Source: G963662605 sp963662605 (GTDB lineage: Bacteria > Bacteroidota > Ignavibacteria > Ignavibacteriales > Ignavibacteriaceae). From it: a stretch of DNA of 64,000 nt. Below are positions 15,220 to 24,733 of this stretch, piece after piece (position 1 is the first letter of the stretch; each line of letters begins with the position of its first letter). The position numbers and the translations under genes were made by a program. The notes below the pieces were generated by a model, which was not told the DNA's origin, searched no databases, and was given only the letters and a program-made list of their open reading frames with translations. The DNA lies in assembly GCA_963662605.1 (NCBI GenBank), contig OY759785.1:3224001-3288000 (forward strand), given 5' to 3'.

Positions 15220-16590
15220 CTACTTCAACAGGTTTTTCCAGTAGGCAATGCGTGCCCGGACGAAATTCGGGTTGGGTGACCCCAAAGTTTTTTTCTGTTC
15301 GAGGCATTTTTCGAATTGCAGAACAGGCAGCACCCCTTCATTAAAAGCGGGACTCACCTGTTTCAGGTCGTCAAGTGTAAGGTCTTTGAATGGAATATTT
15401 TTATTCACGGAGTATTTCACCAACTCGCCGATAATGTCATGCGCCTCACGGAACGGTATCCCCTGCTGAACAAGCCAGTCGGCGGCATCTGTTGCGAGCA
15501 TGGGAGTCTGTTTCATGCGTTCGAGAACGACAGCATTATTAAACTCAACTGTCTTAAACATCTCACTCATGATATGCAGCGATGATGAATAAATTGAATA
15601 CGAATTAAAAACCGGCGGTTTGTCTTCCTGCATATCGCGGTTGTAACTCAACGGCAGGCCTTTCATAAGAGAAGCAACCGATTGATAATTACCGAACACG
15701 CGATTAGCTTTACCGCGAATTAATTCGGCAAGGTCGGGATTCTTTTTCTGCGGCATCAACGATGAACCCGTTGTAAAGGCATCACCGATTTTCGCAAAGC
15801 CCCATTCGGTGGTTGACCACAAAATAAGTTCTTCCGAAATACGGCTGAGGTGCATCATACCGATACTGCACGCGTTCAGAAAATCAAGAACGAAATCCCT
15901 ATCGGAAACCGCATCAAGCGAGTTTTGCATGATCGAGGCAAATCCGAGTTTTTCTTTCAGCAGATTTGTATCAATCGGCAGAGTTGAACCCGCGAGTGCG
16001 CCTGCTCCAAGCGGCATCGCATCGGCTTCTTTTATCACATCATCAAGACGCTTAATGTCACGTTGAAACATTTCAACGTACGCGAGTAAGTGATGCGCCA
16101 GTGAAACCGGCTGAGCAAGCTGTGTGTGCGTGTATCCGGGAATTATCATGTCAATGTGGGGTTCGGCTTTACCGATAAAAGTTTTTTGCACCGCCTTCAA
16201 CAGCAATTGCAAATCAGCCGAAGCTTTTTTTATCCACAGGCGTAATGAAGTTACAACCTGATCATTACGGCTTCTGCCGGAGCGTAATTTTCCGGCAGTT
16301 TTGCCGAGTAACTCGTATAAGCGGGATTCGATAGCGGAATGAACATCCTCGAACACTTTCGGGTCCGGTATCCATGTTTTATCATTCCATTCTGCGGCGA
16401 TTTTTTCCAAACCGCCGAGAATGGATTGTAATTCGTCCTTATTCAATATGCCGATTGTATGAAGCATTTCGGCATATGCGGCTCCGCACTGGAGTTCCTG
16501 ATGCAACAGATTAATATCATCATTCAGGGATGATGAAAATTCAAGAGAAAATGCGTCGAACTCCTGTTCGAACCTTCCGCCCCAAAGCAT
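15220..16590 (-). CDS. argH: Argininosuccinate lyase
   Basis: The last enzyme of arginine synthesis, splitting argininosuccinate into arginine and fumarate. The 456-residue length is normal. The fumarase/aspartase-superfamily signature GSSLMPQKKNPD lies near residue 278, and the N-terminal LWGGRFEQEFDAFSLEFSSS is typical of ArgH. Its ATG shares one base with the argG stop codon (TAATG arrangement), indicating coupled translation. It is the terminal gene of the argC-J-B-D-R-G-H unit. Confidence 0.97.
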   Translation of the reverse strand: MLWGGRFEQEFDAFSLEFSSSLNDDINLLHQELQCGAAYAEMLHTIGILNKDELQSILGGLEKIAAEWNDKTWIPDPKVFEDVHSAIESRLYELLGKTAGKLRSGRSRNDQVVTSLRLWIKKASADLQLLLKAVQKTFIGKAEPHIDMIIPGYTHTQLAQPVSLAHHLLAYVEMFQRDIKRLDDVIKEADAMPLGAGALAGSTLPIDTNLLKEKLGFASIMQNSLDAVSDRDFVLDFLNACSIGMMHLSRISEELILWSTTEWGFAKIGDAFTTGSSLMPQKKNPDLAELIRGKANRVFGNYQSVASLMKGLPLSYNRDMQEDKPPVFNSYSIYSSSLHIMSEMFKTVEFNNAVVLERMKQTPMLATDAADWLVQQGIPFREAHDIIGELVKYSVNKNIPFKDLTLDDLKQVSPAFNEGVLPVLQFEKCLEQKKTLGSPNPNFVRARIAYWKNLLK

Positions 16591-17816
16591 TATTTGCTGC
16601 CTTTGAGTTTATCGTGTAATTGTGTCATTGTCTTATATGGAAGTCCCGTAATGGTGAGGAAACCTTCAGCCGCAGAGTGGTCGAAGGTATCTTCAACTGT
16701 GTATGTAGCAAGTTCTTTGCTGTACAAACTGTATACGGAGCTTCTTGATTTAATGGTTGCACTGCCCTTGAACAATTCAAGAACGATTTCACCGGTGACG
16801 AATTCCTGAGTTGCATCAACAAATGCAGTCAGTGCATCAAACAGCGGCGAGAACCATAAACCGTCATATATTAAATTAGCATATTTATTTGAAACATCGG
16901 CTTTGTAGCGGAGTGTTTCTTTATCAAGAATCAGTTTTTCGAGTTCAAGATGCGCCTTGTGCAGAATAACCGCAGCCGGGGCTTCGTAAACTTCACGTGA
17001 CTTGATTCCGACAACGCGGTTTTCAATCAAATCCATTCTGCCTACGCCGTGCGCACCGCCGATTTTATTCAGCGCCTTAACCATTTCAACGCCGCTGACT
17101 TTCTTTCCGTTCAATGCAACAGGAATACCCTTTTCGAATTGAATAGTAACGAGTTCAGGTGTGTCGGGAGCTTTTTTCGGGTCAATGGTAATCTGATAAG
17201 CATCTTCAGGAGGTGCTACGGTCGGGTCTTCCAACACGCCGCATTCAATTGCAATTCCCCAAAGGTTCTGATCTATTGAATATGGTTTATCTTTTTTGAT
17301 TTTAACAGGTATGTTATGTTTTTGTGCGTAGTCTATTTCTTCTTCTCTGCTTTTGAATTCCCATACCCGCAAGGGTGCAAGAATTTTCAAAGATGGAGCA
17401 ACTGTCTGCACGCCAACTTCAAACCGTACCTGATCGTTACCTTTTCCGGTACAACCGTGTGCAACGGTATCTGCGCCTTCTTTGATAGCGACATCAGCAA
17501 GCAGTTTAGCAAGCAACGGACGACCGATCGCAGTTGCCATCGGATAAACACCTTCGTACAATGCACCGGCTTTTAATGCTTTCCAGACATAGCTCGAAAT
17601 AAATTCTTCCTGCAAGTCAACTATAATAGCTTTTGATGCACCGGTCTTTAATGCTTTTTCTTCTAATCCTTCAAGTTCAGCAGTCTCTCCAAGGTGTCCC
17701 GTAACGGTAATGATTTCTGCGTCATATTTTTCGTTCAGCCATTTAACCATGATAGAGGTATCAAGACCTCCGGAATAAGCGACAGCAATTTTTGTTTTAG
17801 CCAATTTGTACTCCAT
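16590..17816 (-). CDS. argG: Argininosuccinate synthase
   Basis: Joins citrulline and aspartate with ATP. The 408-residue protein has the PP-loop AVAYSGGLDTS at 11-21 and the VAHGCTGKGNDQVRFE segment that contacts citrulline and aspartate. The first ATG at 17816 overlaps argR by 20 bp but has no ribosome site. A TTG at 17804 has GGAG 6 nt upstream and gives the usual short N-terminus before KIAVAYSGG, so the true start may be 17804. It is downstream of argR and overlaps argH. Confidence 0.96.
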   Translation of the reverse strand: MEYKLAKTKIAVAYSGGLDTSIMVKWLNEKYDAEIITVTGHLGETAELEGLEEKALKTGASKAIIVDLQEEFISSYVWKALKAGALYEGVYPMATAIGRPLLAKLLADVAIKEGADTVAHGCTGKGNDQVRFEVGVQTVAPSLKILAPLRVWEFKSREEEIDYAQKHNIPVKIKKDKPYSIDQNLWGIAIECGVLEDPTVAPPEDAYQITIDPKKAPDTPELVTIQFEKGIPVALNGKKVSGVEMVKALNKIGGAHGVGRMDLIENRVVGIKSREVYEAPAAVILHKAHLELEKLILDKETLRYKADVSNKYANLIYDGLWFSPLFDALTAFVDATQEFVTGEIVLELFKGSATIKSRSSVYSLYSKELATYTVEDTFDHSAAEGFLTITGLPYKTMTQLHDKLKGSK

Positions 17817-18282
17817 TCGTTTGTTTTTGTTTTGGAACGTTCAGCATCAGTTCTTTGATAATTGACATGATGCGGTCTATGTTATTGTGGGTATTGGGGA
17901 TAACCAGAACGGTATCGTCGCCGGCAACCGTGCCCAATATCTCTTCTTTGTTCAGGTGGTCAATGTAATAAGCGACTCCCTGAGCGCGTCCTGCAAGCGT
18001 GCGGACAAGAACCATAGATTCGTTATTCGTTACGCTTAATATTTCAAATCCGATAAATCGCGATATATAAGAACCTGCCTCATCGGGATTCAATACATAC
18101 CTGATGCCGTTCTCTCCCGACAGGCGGATGACTCCAAGCTCTGCAAAATCCCTGCTGAGAGTTGCCTGGGTTACTTCAATATCCGCGTCCATTAATAGCT
18201 TTGCAAGCTGTTCCTGACTGGTGACCTCCAAACTCTGTAAAAGTTCTTTGATCTTATTTTGTCTACCTAACTTTGATGCCAT
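17797..18282 (-). CDS. argR: Arginine repressor ArgR
   Basis: A 161-residue ArgR/AhrC protein. The winged helix occupies about 1-75, with recognition helix text VTQATLSRDFAELGVIRL near 37-54. A hexamerisation and arginine-binding domain follows, with AGDDTVLVI near 120-128. It is embedded in the arginine cluster between argD and argG, so it probably controls its own synthesis through the ARG box at 22703-22720. Confidence 0.93.
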   Translation of the reverse strand: MASKLGRQNKIKELLQSLEVTSQEQLAKLLMDADIEVTQATLSRDFAELGVIRLSGENGIRYVLNPDEAGSYISRFIGFEILSVTNNESMVLVRTLAGRAQGVAYYIDHLNKEEILGTVAGDDTVLVIPNTHNNIDRIMSIIKELMLNVPKQKQTNGVQIG

Positions 18283-18325
18283 AAATACTCTTTTTTGTTA
18301 AAAGGATATGGTTGATTATTAGTTC

Positions 18326-19498
18326 TTATGCCGGGATCGCCGACAAAGTCTCTTTGAATATCTTTGTAAATTTTTGTATTTCCATATCGGAAATAATAAA
18401 CGGCGGAAGAAGCCGCAAAACGGTAGCGCTGGATGTTCCGACTACCAATCCGTTCTCTAATAATTTTTTCGCAAATGCCTTTGCATCAATTGACGGATCG
18501 AACTCAACTCCGATGAGAAGGCCTTTGCCGCGTATTTCTTTTACTCTCGCGTCGCCGATCTCCAGAATCGCAGCCTTAAGCTGTGCACCAAGTTCAAGAA
18601 TTTTTGCAAGTAGTTCTTCATCCAGTAAATCCATAACAACATTCGCCGCGGCTACAGCGAGCGGGTTTCCGCCGAATGTTGAGCCATGCGTGCCGGGTGT
18701 CATTAAATCACCGATAGCTTTTTTGCACAACACCGCGCCGAGAGGGATGCCGTTCGCAATTCCTTTTGCGAGTGTTACGATATCAGGGAGTACATCTTCC
18801 CATTGATATGCAAAATATTTTCCCGTACGTCCGATGCCTGCCTGCACTTCATCCATAATGAGAAGCAGGTTGTGTTTATCACAAAGCTGACGTACTTTCT
18901 TTAAATATCCGGCTTCCGGCACAATGATGCCGCTTTCACCCTGAATTGGTTCAAGTAATACCGCAACCGTGTTTTCATTTATCGCGTTTGCGATTGCATC
19001 AAAGTTGTTATACGGCACAAAGGTAAATCCGGGAGTGAGTGGTCCGAACCCTTCCCAGAACTTCGGTTGTCCAGTCGCTGACAGGCTGCCCATTGTTCTG
19101 CCGTGAAAACTTCCGTTCGTGCTGATAATTTCATAACGTCCATTGCCCCACTTGCGGGCAAATTTAATAGCGCCTTCGTTAGCTTCCGTTCCGGTATTAC
19201 AAAAGAACGCGTAATCGAGTCCGCTTTTTTTCGCGAGCTTATCTGCAAGTGCTTCCTGCAACGGTGATTTAAACAGATTCGATGTGTGCCAGAATTTATT
19301 AACCTGCTTCATTACGGTTGATGTAATGAGCGGATGAGCGTGTCCGAAACTTGTTACCGCGATTCCGGACAGAAAATCTAAATATTGTTTATCGTTAATA
19401 TCATAGAGATACGAGCCGCCGCCATAAGCGAATGCAACATCGTACCGTGCGTAATTCTTCAGGAGCGCAGCTCCTGCTTCAAGATTCTGCTGTGACAA
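18326..19498 (-). CDS. argD: Acetylornithine aminotransferase
   Basis: A PLP-dependent class III aminotransferase of 390 residues converting N-acetylglutamate semialdehyde to N-acetylornithine. FFCNTGTEANEGAIKFAR near 98-115 binds PLP phosphate. The PLP Lys lies in VTLAKGIANGIPLGA near 238-252. The start at 19498 is TTG and overlaps the argB stop by 20 bp; no ATG gives a full N-terminus, and GGGACC lies just upstream. ArgD can also act on succinyl-diaminopimelate in some bacteria, but its place in this operon favours arginine. Confidence 0.94.
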   Translation of the reverse strand: MSQQNLEAGAALLKNYARYDVAFAYGGGSYLYDINDKQYLDFLSGIAVTSFGHAHPLITSTVMKQVNKFWHTSNLFKSPLQEALADKLAKKSGLDYAFFCNTGTEANEGAIKFARKWGNGRYEIISTNGSFHGRTMGSLSATGQPKFWEGFGPLTPGFTFVPYNNFDAIANAINENTVAVLLEPIQGESGIIVPEAGYLKKVRQLCDKHNLLLIMDEVQAGIGRTGKYFAYQWEDVLPDIVTLAKGIANGIPLGAVLCKKAIGDLMTPGTHGSTFGGNPLAVAAANVVMDLLDEELLAKILELGAQLKAAILEIGDARVKEIRGKGLLIGVEFDPSIDAKAFAKKLLENGLVVGTSSATVLRLLPPFIISDMEIQKFTKIFKETLSAIPA

Positions 19499-20264
19499 TC
19501 CAGGTCCCTTCGTGTTTGTGTTTGAGGTTATAAGGGAATGAGTGCGACAGATCGTTGCCGATCCAAATTTTATGCACTCCGGAATTCAGCAAAGAAATGC
19601 AGCTTTGCAACTTCGGTATCATACCGCCTGTGATTTCTTTGTCGCGAATTCCCTTTTCAATTTCTTTTTCATCAATTTGTTTTAATGTTTTACCGTTGAG
19701 CATAACGCCGCTGACATCGCTGATAAAGAACACTGTCTCAGCCTGCAACGCGGATGCGAGAGTATTCGTAAATACATCGGCATTTACATTCATAAGATTG
19801 CCTTTTTTATCGCGGCATATGCTTGAGAAAACCGGAGTGATTCCCGCTTTCATTAAATCTTTTAACCAGTTGATATTGAGATTCTTATGTTGCTTCGGCA
19901 CGCCGACAAATCCAAGGCGCTCATCAAGATAATCAGCCACAAAAAGATTATTATCAATACCTGTTAAACCTACGGCATTCATTCCTTTTGAGCAAAGATG
20001 CGCGATAATTTTTCCGTTGATGAGTCCCGACTGTACTGCCGCGGCAACTCCGACAACATTATCATCAGTTACGCGCTGGCCGTTGACAAAATTCACTTCA
20101 TATCCGAGTGAACTTGACCATTCGGAAATCTGATTGCCTGCACCATGCACTATGATAAGTCCGTCATAATGCTTGCGAAGCCCGTTAACAATATCGAGCC
20201 ACTCGGATTTACTGACAAAATTATCAATCGCCTTACCGCTTAATTTCAAGATTGCAATTTTCAT
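19479..20264 (-). CDS. argB: Acetylglutamate kinase
   Basis: Phosphorylates N-acetylglutamate. It is an amino-acid-kinase fold protein of about 261 residues with KLSGKAIDN at the N-terminus, the glycine loop IVHGAGNQIS near 40-49 and FTNTLASALQAE near 167-178. The earlier ATG at 20288 has no ribosome site; ATG 20264 has AGGACG at a suitable distance and the family-typical MKIAILKLSG, so it is chosen. The glycine loop reads GAG where many ArgB proteins have GGG, a common variant. The gene lies 4 bp after argJ. Confidence 0.93.
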   Translation of the reverse strand: MKIAILKLSGKAIDNFVSKSEWLDIVNGLRKHYDGLIIVHGAGNQISEWSSSLGYEVNFVNGQRVTDDNVVGVAAAVQSGLINGKIIAHLCSKGMNAVGLTGIDNNLFVADYLDERLGFVGVPKQHKNLNINWLKDLMKAGITPVFSSICRDKKGNLMNVNADVFTNTLASALQAETVFFISDVSGVMLNGKTLKQIDEKEIEKGIRDKEITGGMIPKLQSCISLLNSGVHKIWIGNDLSHSFPYNLKHKHEGTWIVTAES

Positions 20265-20268
20265 AGTA

Positions 20269-21474
20269 TTACGTCCTGTAATTAGCATTAATTCTTATGT
20301 ACGCCTGCGAAAAATCGCATGTCCACCACGTTGTGCTTGCTTCACCGTCGTTTAAATCAACCGTAATCGCGAATTCATCTTTTTCCAAAACGAGCAGCGC
20401 TTTGCTTTCGTCTATGACCGCCTGATAATTCGGCAGAAGTATCGGCAAATCATCAAAATAGATAGATGTTTTCTCCGGACTAAACTCCGCCCCGCTTTTA
20501 CCAGCAGCAGAGATAATCCTGCCCCAGTTCGCGTCGCATCCGTGAAGTGCAGTTTTTACGAGCGGAGAATTGACGATTGATTGCGCAATGGTGTTAGCGT
20601 CATTATCTGTCTTCGCATTTTTCACGGTGACTTCAACAAACTTGGAAGCGCCTTCGCCGTCTTTCACAATGGCTTTTGCCATTTCAATAGTCAGAGCCTC
20701 AAGTCCGGCATAAAATGCTGCTTCGTCTTCAGTCCCGGCTTTAATAGTAACACCGGAAACGCCGTTTGCCATCAGAGTAACCATATCGTTGGTACTGGTA
20801 TCGCCGTCAACGGAAATTCTGTTGAATGATTTGTTCACTGCCTTAGATAGCAATTCCTGAATCAGCGGCTGTTCAATCGTGGCATCGGTCGTAAGAAAAC
20901 CGAGCATGGTAGCCATGTTCGGCATGATCATACCGCTGCCCTTGCAAATACCTCCGATAGTTACTTTGCCTGTGGAAAGTGAAACTTCAACCGCCCACGA
21001 TTTTTCAACGAGATCGGTCGTTAAAATTGCTTCGGATGCATCGTAGCCGCCATCATCACTTAACTTTGAAGTAATACTCTTAATACCGCGTAGCATTTTA
21101 TCCATCGGCATAAGCTGACCAATAACGCCGGTTGATGAAACGATGACTTCCGAAGGAGTAATGCCGAGCAGTTTCGCACAATATTCCTGAGCCGCGAGAG
21201 CGTCTTTTGTTCCCTGCTCACCGGTACAGGCGTTCGCATTACCCGAATTTACCAGAACCGCTCTCACAGAGCATTTATTCTTGATAAGTTCTTTTGATAC
21301 CTGAATCGGTGCAGCCTGAACCTTATTCAGCGTGAACGTACCGGCAGCAGTACATGGAGTCGCCGAGTAAATTAACGCCAGATCTTTTTTCCTTTTTTTG
21401 ATTCCGGCATGAATACCTGCCGCTTTAAAACCTTTAACAGATGTTACTGTTCCATTAGATAAAAACTGATGCAT
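20269..21474 (-). CDS. argJ: Glutamate N-acetyltransferase / ornithine acetyltransferase
   Basis: Recycles the acetyl group from acetylornithine to glutamate. About 401 residues from ATG 21474, which has GGAGG upstream; the longer frame to 21519 lies inside argC and is not needed. The self-cleavage motif NMATMLGF places the nucleophilic Thr at about residue 189, which would start the beta chain after processing. The DGDTSTND segment is also diagnostic. With argJ present, no dedicated argE is required, and a bifunctional enzyme could replace argA. It overlaps argC by 20 bp. Confidence 0.95.
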   Translation of the reverse strand: MHQFLSNGTVTSVKGFKAAGIHAGIKKRKKDLALIYSATPCTAAGTFTLNKVQAAPIQVSKELIKNKCSVRAVLVNSGNANACTGEQGTKDALAAQEYCAKLLGITPSEVIVSSTGVIGQLMPMDKMLRGIKSITSKLSDDGGYDASEAILTTDLVEKSWAVEVSLSTGKVTIGGICKGSGMIMPNMATMLGFLTTDATIEQPLIQELLSKAVNKSFNRISVDGDTSTNDMVTLMANGVSGVTIKAGTEDEAAFYAGLEALTIEMAKAIVKDGEGASKFVEVTVKNAKTDNDANTIAQSIVNSPLVKTALHGCDANWGRIISAAGKSGAEFSPEKTSIYFDDLPILLPNYQAVIDESKALLVLEKDEFAITVDLNDGEASTTWWTCDFSQAYIRINANYRT

Positions 21475-22492
21475 GCTCGCCTCCGTTATTGAGAATTCCC
21501 ATGGTTTCATCCCATGCATAAAATTTGTTTAGATTCTGTACCGCCTGACCGGAGGCACCTTTAATAAGGTTATCTATCGCCGATGTGATAATTAACGTTT
21601 TGTCTTTCGCGGCAACGTTAATATCACAGTAGTTGGTGTTGATAACCCACCGCAGATGAGGAGGAACATTTCTCATTCTGACAAAGAGGGAGTTTTCGTA
21701 TCGTTTTTTATATACATTCTCAATAATCGTCTGATCAATTTCACTTTTCATATGTATCGTTGTCGTAGCATAAATACCGACTGCCACAGGCAGTAAATGA
21801 ACCGTGAACGCATACGGTGCGTTGAATCCGACCGTCTGCATCATCTGTTCTATTTCCGGCTGATGGCGGTGTGCGTTCACATTATATGCTTTCGCGTTAC
21901 CGAACATCTCCGACATGATCATATCAACGTTCGCGGATTTACCCGCGCCGCTTGTTCCCGAATATGCCACAGTCGAAGCCGTTAAAATTTCATCTCCGAA
22001 TTTTTCAATGAACGGCAAAACGCCAAGCAAAGCTGCGGTCGGATAACATCCCGGATTTGCAATCAGGTAGTTTCCGTACTGAACCTGCTGAATAAAATCA
22101 GCGAGTCCGTATACTTTATTTTGTAATAATTCCGGTGATGTATGTTGAATTTTATACCATTGCTGATATAATTCGGCGCTGTCCAAACGATAGTCGCCGC
22201 CGAGATCAATAACTAATCTGTTTTTTTCAATAAGAGCCGGTACATACTTAAGAGCTTCGCCATGCGGTAAAGCGATAAAATACGCGTCATGCTCGTATGA
22301 AATAGAATCTGCACTCTGTACAATAAGATTGCTGAATCTACCCGATAATTCCGGAAAGATTGAGCTGATGGTTTTGCCGACGGTGCTTTGTCCGTAGATT
22401 TCGACCGTTCCGATCAAAGGATGCACCTCGCAAATTTGCAACAGGTGTTTGCCTGTATAACCACTTCCGCCAATAATACCAATCGAGATCAC
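21455..22492 (-). CDS. argC: N-acetyl-gamma-glutamyl-phosphate reductase
   Basis: NADPH-dependent reductase of 345 residues. The Rossmann start IGIIGGSGYTGKHLL occupies 3-17, and the catalytic Cys is in LIANPGCYPTAA near 147-158. The initiation codon at 22492 is GTG with AGGAT upstream. It is the first gene of the arginine cluster, reached by an approximately 170-nt leader from the promoter at 22668-22696. Confidence 0.96.
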   Translation of the reverse strand: MISIGIIGGSGYTGKHLLQICEVHPLIGTVEIYGQSTVGKTISSIFPELSGRFSNLIVQSADSISYEHDAYFIALPHGEALKYVPALIEKNRLVIDLGGDYRLDSAELYQQWYKIQHTSPELLQNKVYGLADFIQQVQYGNYLIANPGCYPTAALLGVLPFIEKFGDEILTASTVAYSGTSGAGKSANVDMIMSEMFGNAKAYNVNAHRHQPEIEQMMQTVGFNAPYAFTVHLLPVAVGIYATTTIHMKSEIDQTIIENVYKKRYENSLFVRMRNVPPHLRWVINTNYCDINVAAKDKTLIITSAIDNLIKGASGQAVQNLNKFYAWDETMGILNNGGEHASVFI

Positions 22493-22667
22493 AATAAATC
22501 CTTGTAAAATTTTGTGTTTTTGAAAAAATGAACGTAATTGTAGCTGTGGGCGCGTGAGCCCAAAGAAGTATTATATCCCCCGCAGGGGTCGTGGGAATGG
22601 TCTATAACTGATTAGTACTAAAGAGTGATTCACTTCTGAATTCGATTTTCAATTAATTTATACATCA

Positions 22668-22696
22668 AATATACGGGTACTCTGAATTAATGTCAA
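22668..22696 (-). promoter_or_regulatory. Sigma70-type promoter of the arginine cluster
   Basis: Read on the minus strand, a perfect -35 TTGACA (22691-22696) and a -10 TATATT (22668-22673) are separated by exactly 17 bp. Transcription would start near 22661, giving a leader of about 170 nt that contains two short GC hairpins near 22551-22590. Confidence 0.75.
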
Positions 22697-22702
22697 TAGA
22701 AA

Positions 22703-22720
22703 AATGTATAATTATTCATT
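22703..22720 (-). promoter_or_regulatory. ARG box (ArgR operator)
   Basis: The 18-bp site AATGTATAATTATTCATT matches 13 of 14 core positions of the ARG-box consensus TGAATWWWWATTCA. It lies 6 bp upstream of the -35. A weaker half-site, TGTATAAATTAATT on the minus strand, lies just past the -10. ArgR is encoded in the same cluster. Confidence 0.7.
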
Positions 22721-22898
22721 TTCTTGTATGGTAAAATTCCATCCCCCCTTAAATTTCCACAATTTCAAAGAAATTACGAAAAATTATCGTTAATAATTGC
22801 ATAATAGAAACTGAAATCAACGTATTTTTACATTATGGGATGTTGTGACTAACCCCATAAAAAGATATATTTAGCTATTAAAAACTAATATATCCTTG

Positions 22899-24512
22899 AT
22901 GAATAAAGCAGCATTTAACATTTTCGACCAAAAACCGGCATTTATACTCTTTTCGGTTATAGCCTTGCTGCTTTTGCCGTTGCTGCATTCATTCGGTTTT
23001 ATCGCTGATGACTACTGGCTGCTCCATGCCGCGCTGAAAAATCCCCTGCCATTGACAACGGACTGGGTCGGTTCTGATGTTAATATGTTCCGTCCGGTTG
23101 TTGTTTTCAGCATGTACCTGAATTATCTTGTCGTTGGTTATCACCCGTTCGGTTTTTATATTGTGAATCTGCTGCTTCATCTTTTTAATACGATGTTGTT
23201 ATTTAAAATACTGCACAGCCTCTCAGCAGGAAGCCGGTTCTCCATTTCGAAAAAAGCTATTTTTATAATATCCTTATTGTTCCTCACGCTGCCGCAGAAT
23301 TTAATCAATGTCTATTGGATTTCCGGGCGAACTGATATTCTGTGCGGGACGTTTGTGTTTGTCGCACTCTATTTCTTTGTGCAGTATACGGACAGCCGGA
23401 ATAAAAAGCATCTTATCTATTCATTGCTCGCGCAGTTCGGCGCATTCGCATCCAAAGAAACCGCTTTCATACTGATATTCTATATAATCCTTATTTTAAT
23501 CATCAAGGATGAATTCAGAAAGAAAGGCATATTACTCAACCGCTGGATTCCCATTGCATTCTCCCCCGCTCTCATTTACGTCCTGTACCGGTTGTTTATT
23601 TTCCGCGGAAATGCGATGGGCGATGTATTGAGCAATAATTTTTCAGCTACGGGACTCGTAAAATTCTTTTCATACGGATATTGGGTTCTCTTCATACCGT
23701 TCGATATTCTCGATATTTATTATTTCTATTTTACTAATCGCGCTGTTGTCTTCATTCTCAACTTCAGCATCTTCTTACTATTTGCCACTACGTTATATTA
23801 TATTTTGCGCAACCGTAAAAGCCGGAAGATCATGCCTATCGTCATCTTCGTAATTTTTATTACCCTGGGGCTGACAATCTATATTCGAAGCTTCCCGGAG
23901 ATGCGGTTGGGATATGTTTTTCAGCCGGTTGTACTTACCATGATTCTTGCTATTCATGCTCTCGCTGATAATAAGTTTACCAAATGGCTTATGACTACTG
24001 CCTTCATCGGACTCTTACTTGCCGGCAATGCTTTAATTATCAACCGGACGCTGACTATCAATCATTACTATGAAAAACTTACGGCTGCCTTGCCTGATAC
24101 AATTGACCGTTCGAAAAGTTACTATATAATAACACCAATCGGCAGATACGGGCAAAGTGCAGCAGCCCCTCAGCTCGGCTTGATGACATATTACAAGATA
24201 TATGGGAACATGAACGAGAGGCCTTTAAATTTTTATGCCGCGGGACTCTATGAAGGCTTTAGTCTAAGTAAAGAGCCGCCGCAAGTTTTAATTGATACTG
24301 TTGCACCAAATCACTTTGAACTTACTGTCCAAAATGCCACCGATGGCATCGTCCCTATCGCCTCTAAAAAGTTTAACGAGGCCGGTGAGTACAAATATGA
24401 AGATATGATCATGAGAATGATCCGTAAAAGAATGTTCCGTCCGGGTGTGGCGGAAAGCTGTGAGATTATTATTAACGATTCACATAAAAATCAGGTGATA
24501 GTAGTCCGTTAA
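22899..24512 (+). CDS. Putative GT-C-type membrane glycosyltransferase
   Basis: An integral membrane protein of 537 residues with about 10-12 hydrophobic segments and a soluble C-terminal domain of about 120 residues. The first external loop carries FGFIADDYWLL (residues 33-43), the acidic pair typical of GT-C enzymes that use lipid-linked sugars (protein O-mannosyltransferase/TMTC-like). The second loop reads VNMFRPVVVFSMYLNY. ATG at 22899 is preceded directly by an in-frame TTG at 22896; the ATG is preferred. It is not linked to a polysaccharide cluster, and donor and acceptor are unknown. The gene is divergent from the arginine cluster. Confidence 0.65.
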   Translation: MNKAAFNIFDQKPAFILFSVIALLLLPLLHSFGFIADDYWLLHAALKNPLPLTTDWVGSDVNMFRPVVVFSMYLNYLVVGYHPFGFYIVNLLLHLFNTMLLFKILHSLSAGSRFSISKKAIFIISLLFLTLPQNLINVYWISGRTDILCGTFVFVALYFFVQYTDSRNKKHLIYSLLAQFGAFASKETAFILIFYIILILIIKDEFRKKGILLNRWIPIAFSPALIYVLYRLFIFRGNAMGDVLSNNFSATGLVKFFSYGYWVLFIPFDILDIYYFYFTNRAVVFILNFSIFLLFATTLYYILRNRKSRKIMPIVIFVIFITLGLTIYIRSFPEMRLGYVFQPVVLTMILAIHALADNKFTKWLMTTAFIGLLLAGNALIINRTLTINHYYEKLTAALPDTIDRSKSYYIITPIGRYGQSAAAPQLGLMTYYKIYGNMNERPLNFYAAGLYEGFSLSKEPPQVLIDTVAPNHFELTVQNATDGIVPIASKKFNEAGEYKYEDMIMRMIRKRMFRPGVAESCEIIINDSHKNQVIVVR

Positions 24513-24677
24513 AAAAGAATTATTGGGGGAAATTAGCCCGTTTTTCAATTCTCACATATTACCCGAAAAGCGCTTTTCCTTTGCGTTTTGGTCTATTCAG
24601 AAGTTTACCCAAGAAAAAGATATAAAAGGGAGATAAAGGCAAGAAAAATAAGGGATTAGGGAATTTAAAAAATGAAA

Positions 24678-24733
24678 GTGGTGTTATACCAATAAAGCTT
24701 GATCTACCAAAAAAAGCAAAGGTACAACACCAC
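24678..24733 (+). promoter_or_regulatory. Hairpin ending at the IS4 transposase start codon
   Basis: GTGGTGTT-a-TACC (24678-24690) pairs with GGTA-c-AACACCAC (24721-24733), and the ATG is the very next base. The likely ribosome site AAAGG (24718-24722) is partly in the stem. Folding of the mRNA would limit transposase translation. Confidence 0.55.

Noticed and set aside
14431..21474. Gene overlaps of exactly 20 bp at argC/argJ, argB/argD, argR/argG and the ECF-like/PRT pair
   Set aside because: At least one is doubtful because argG has a better start at TTG 17804. With so few cases the repeated length is most likely chance.
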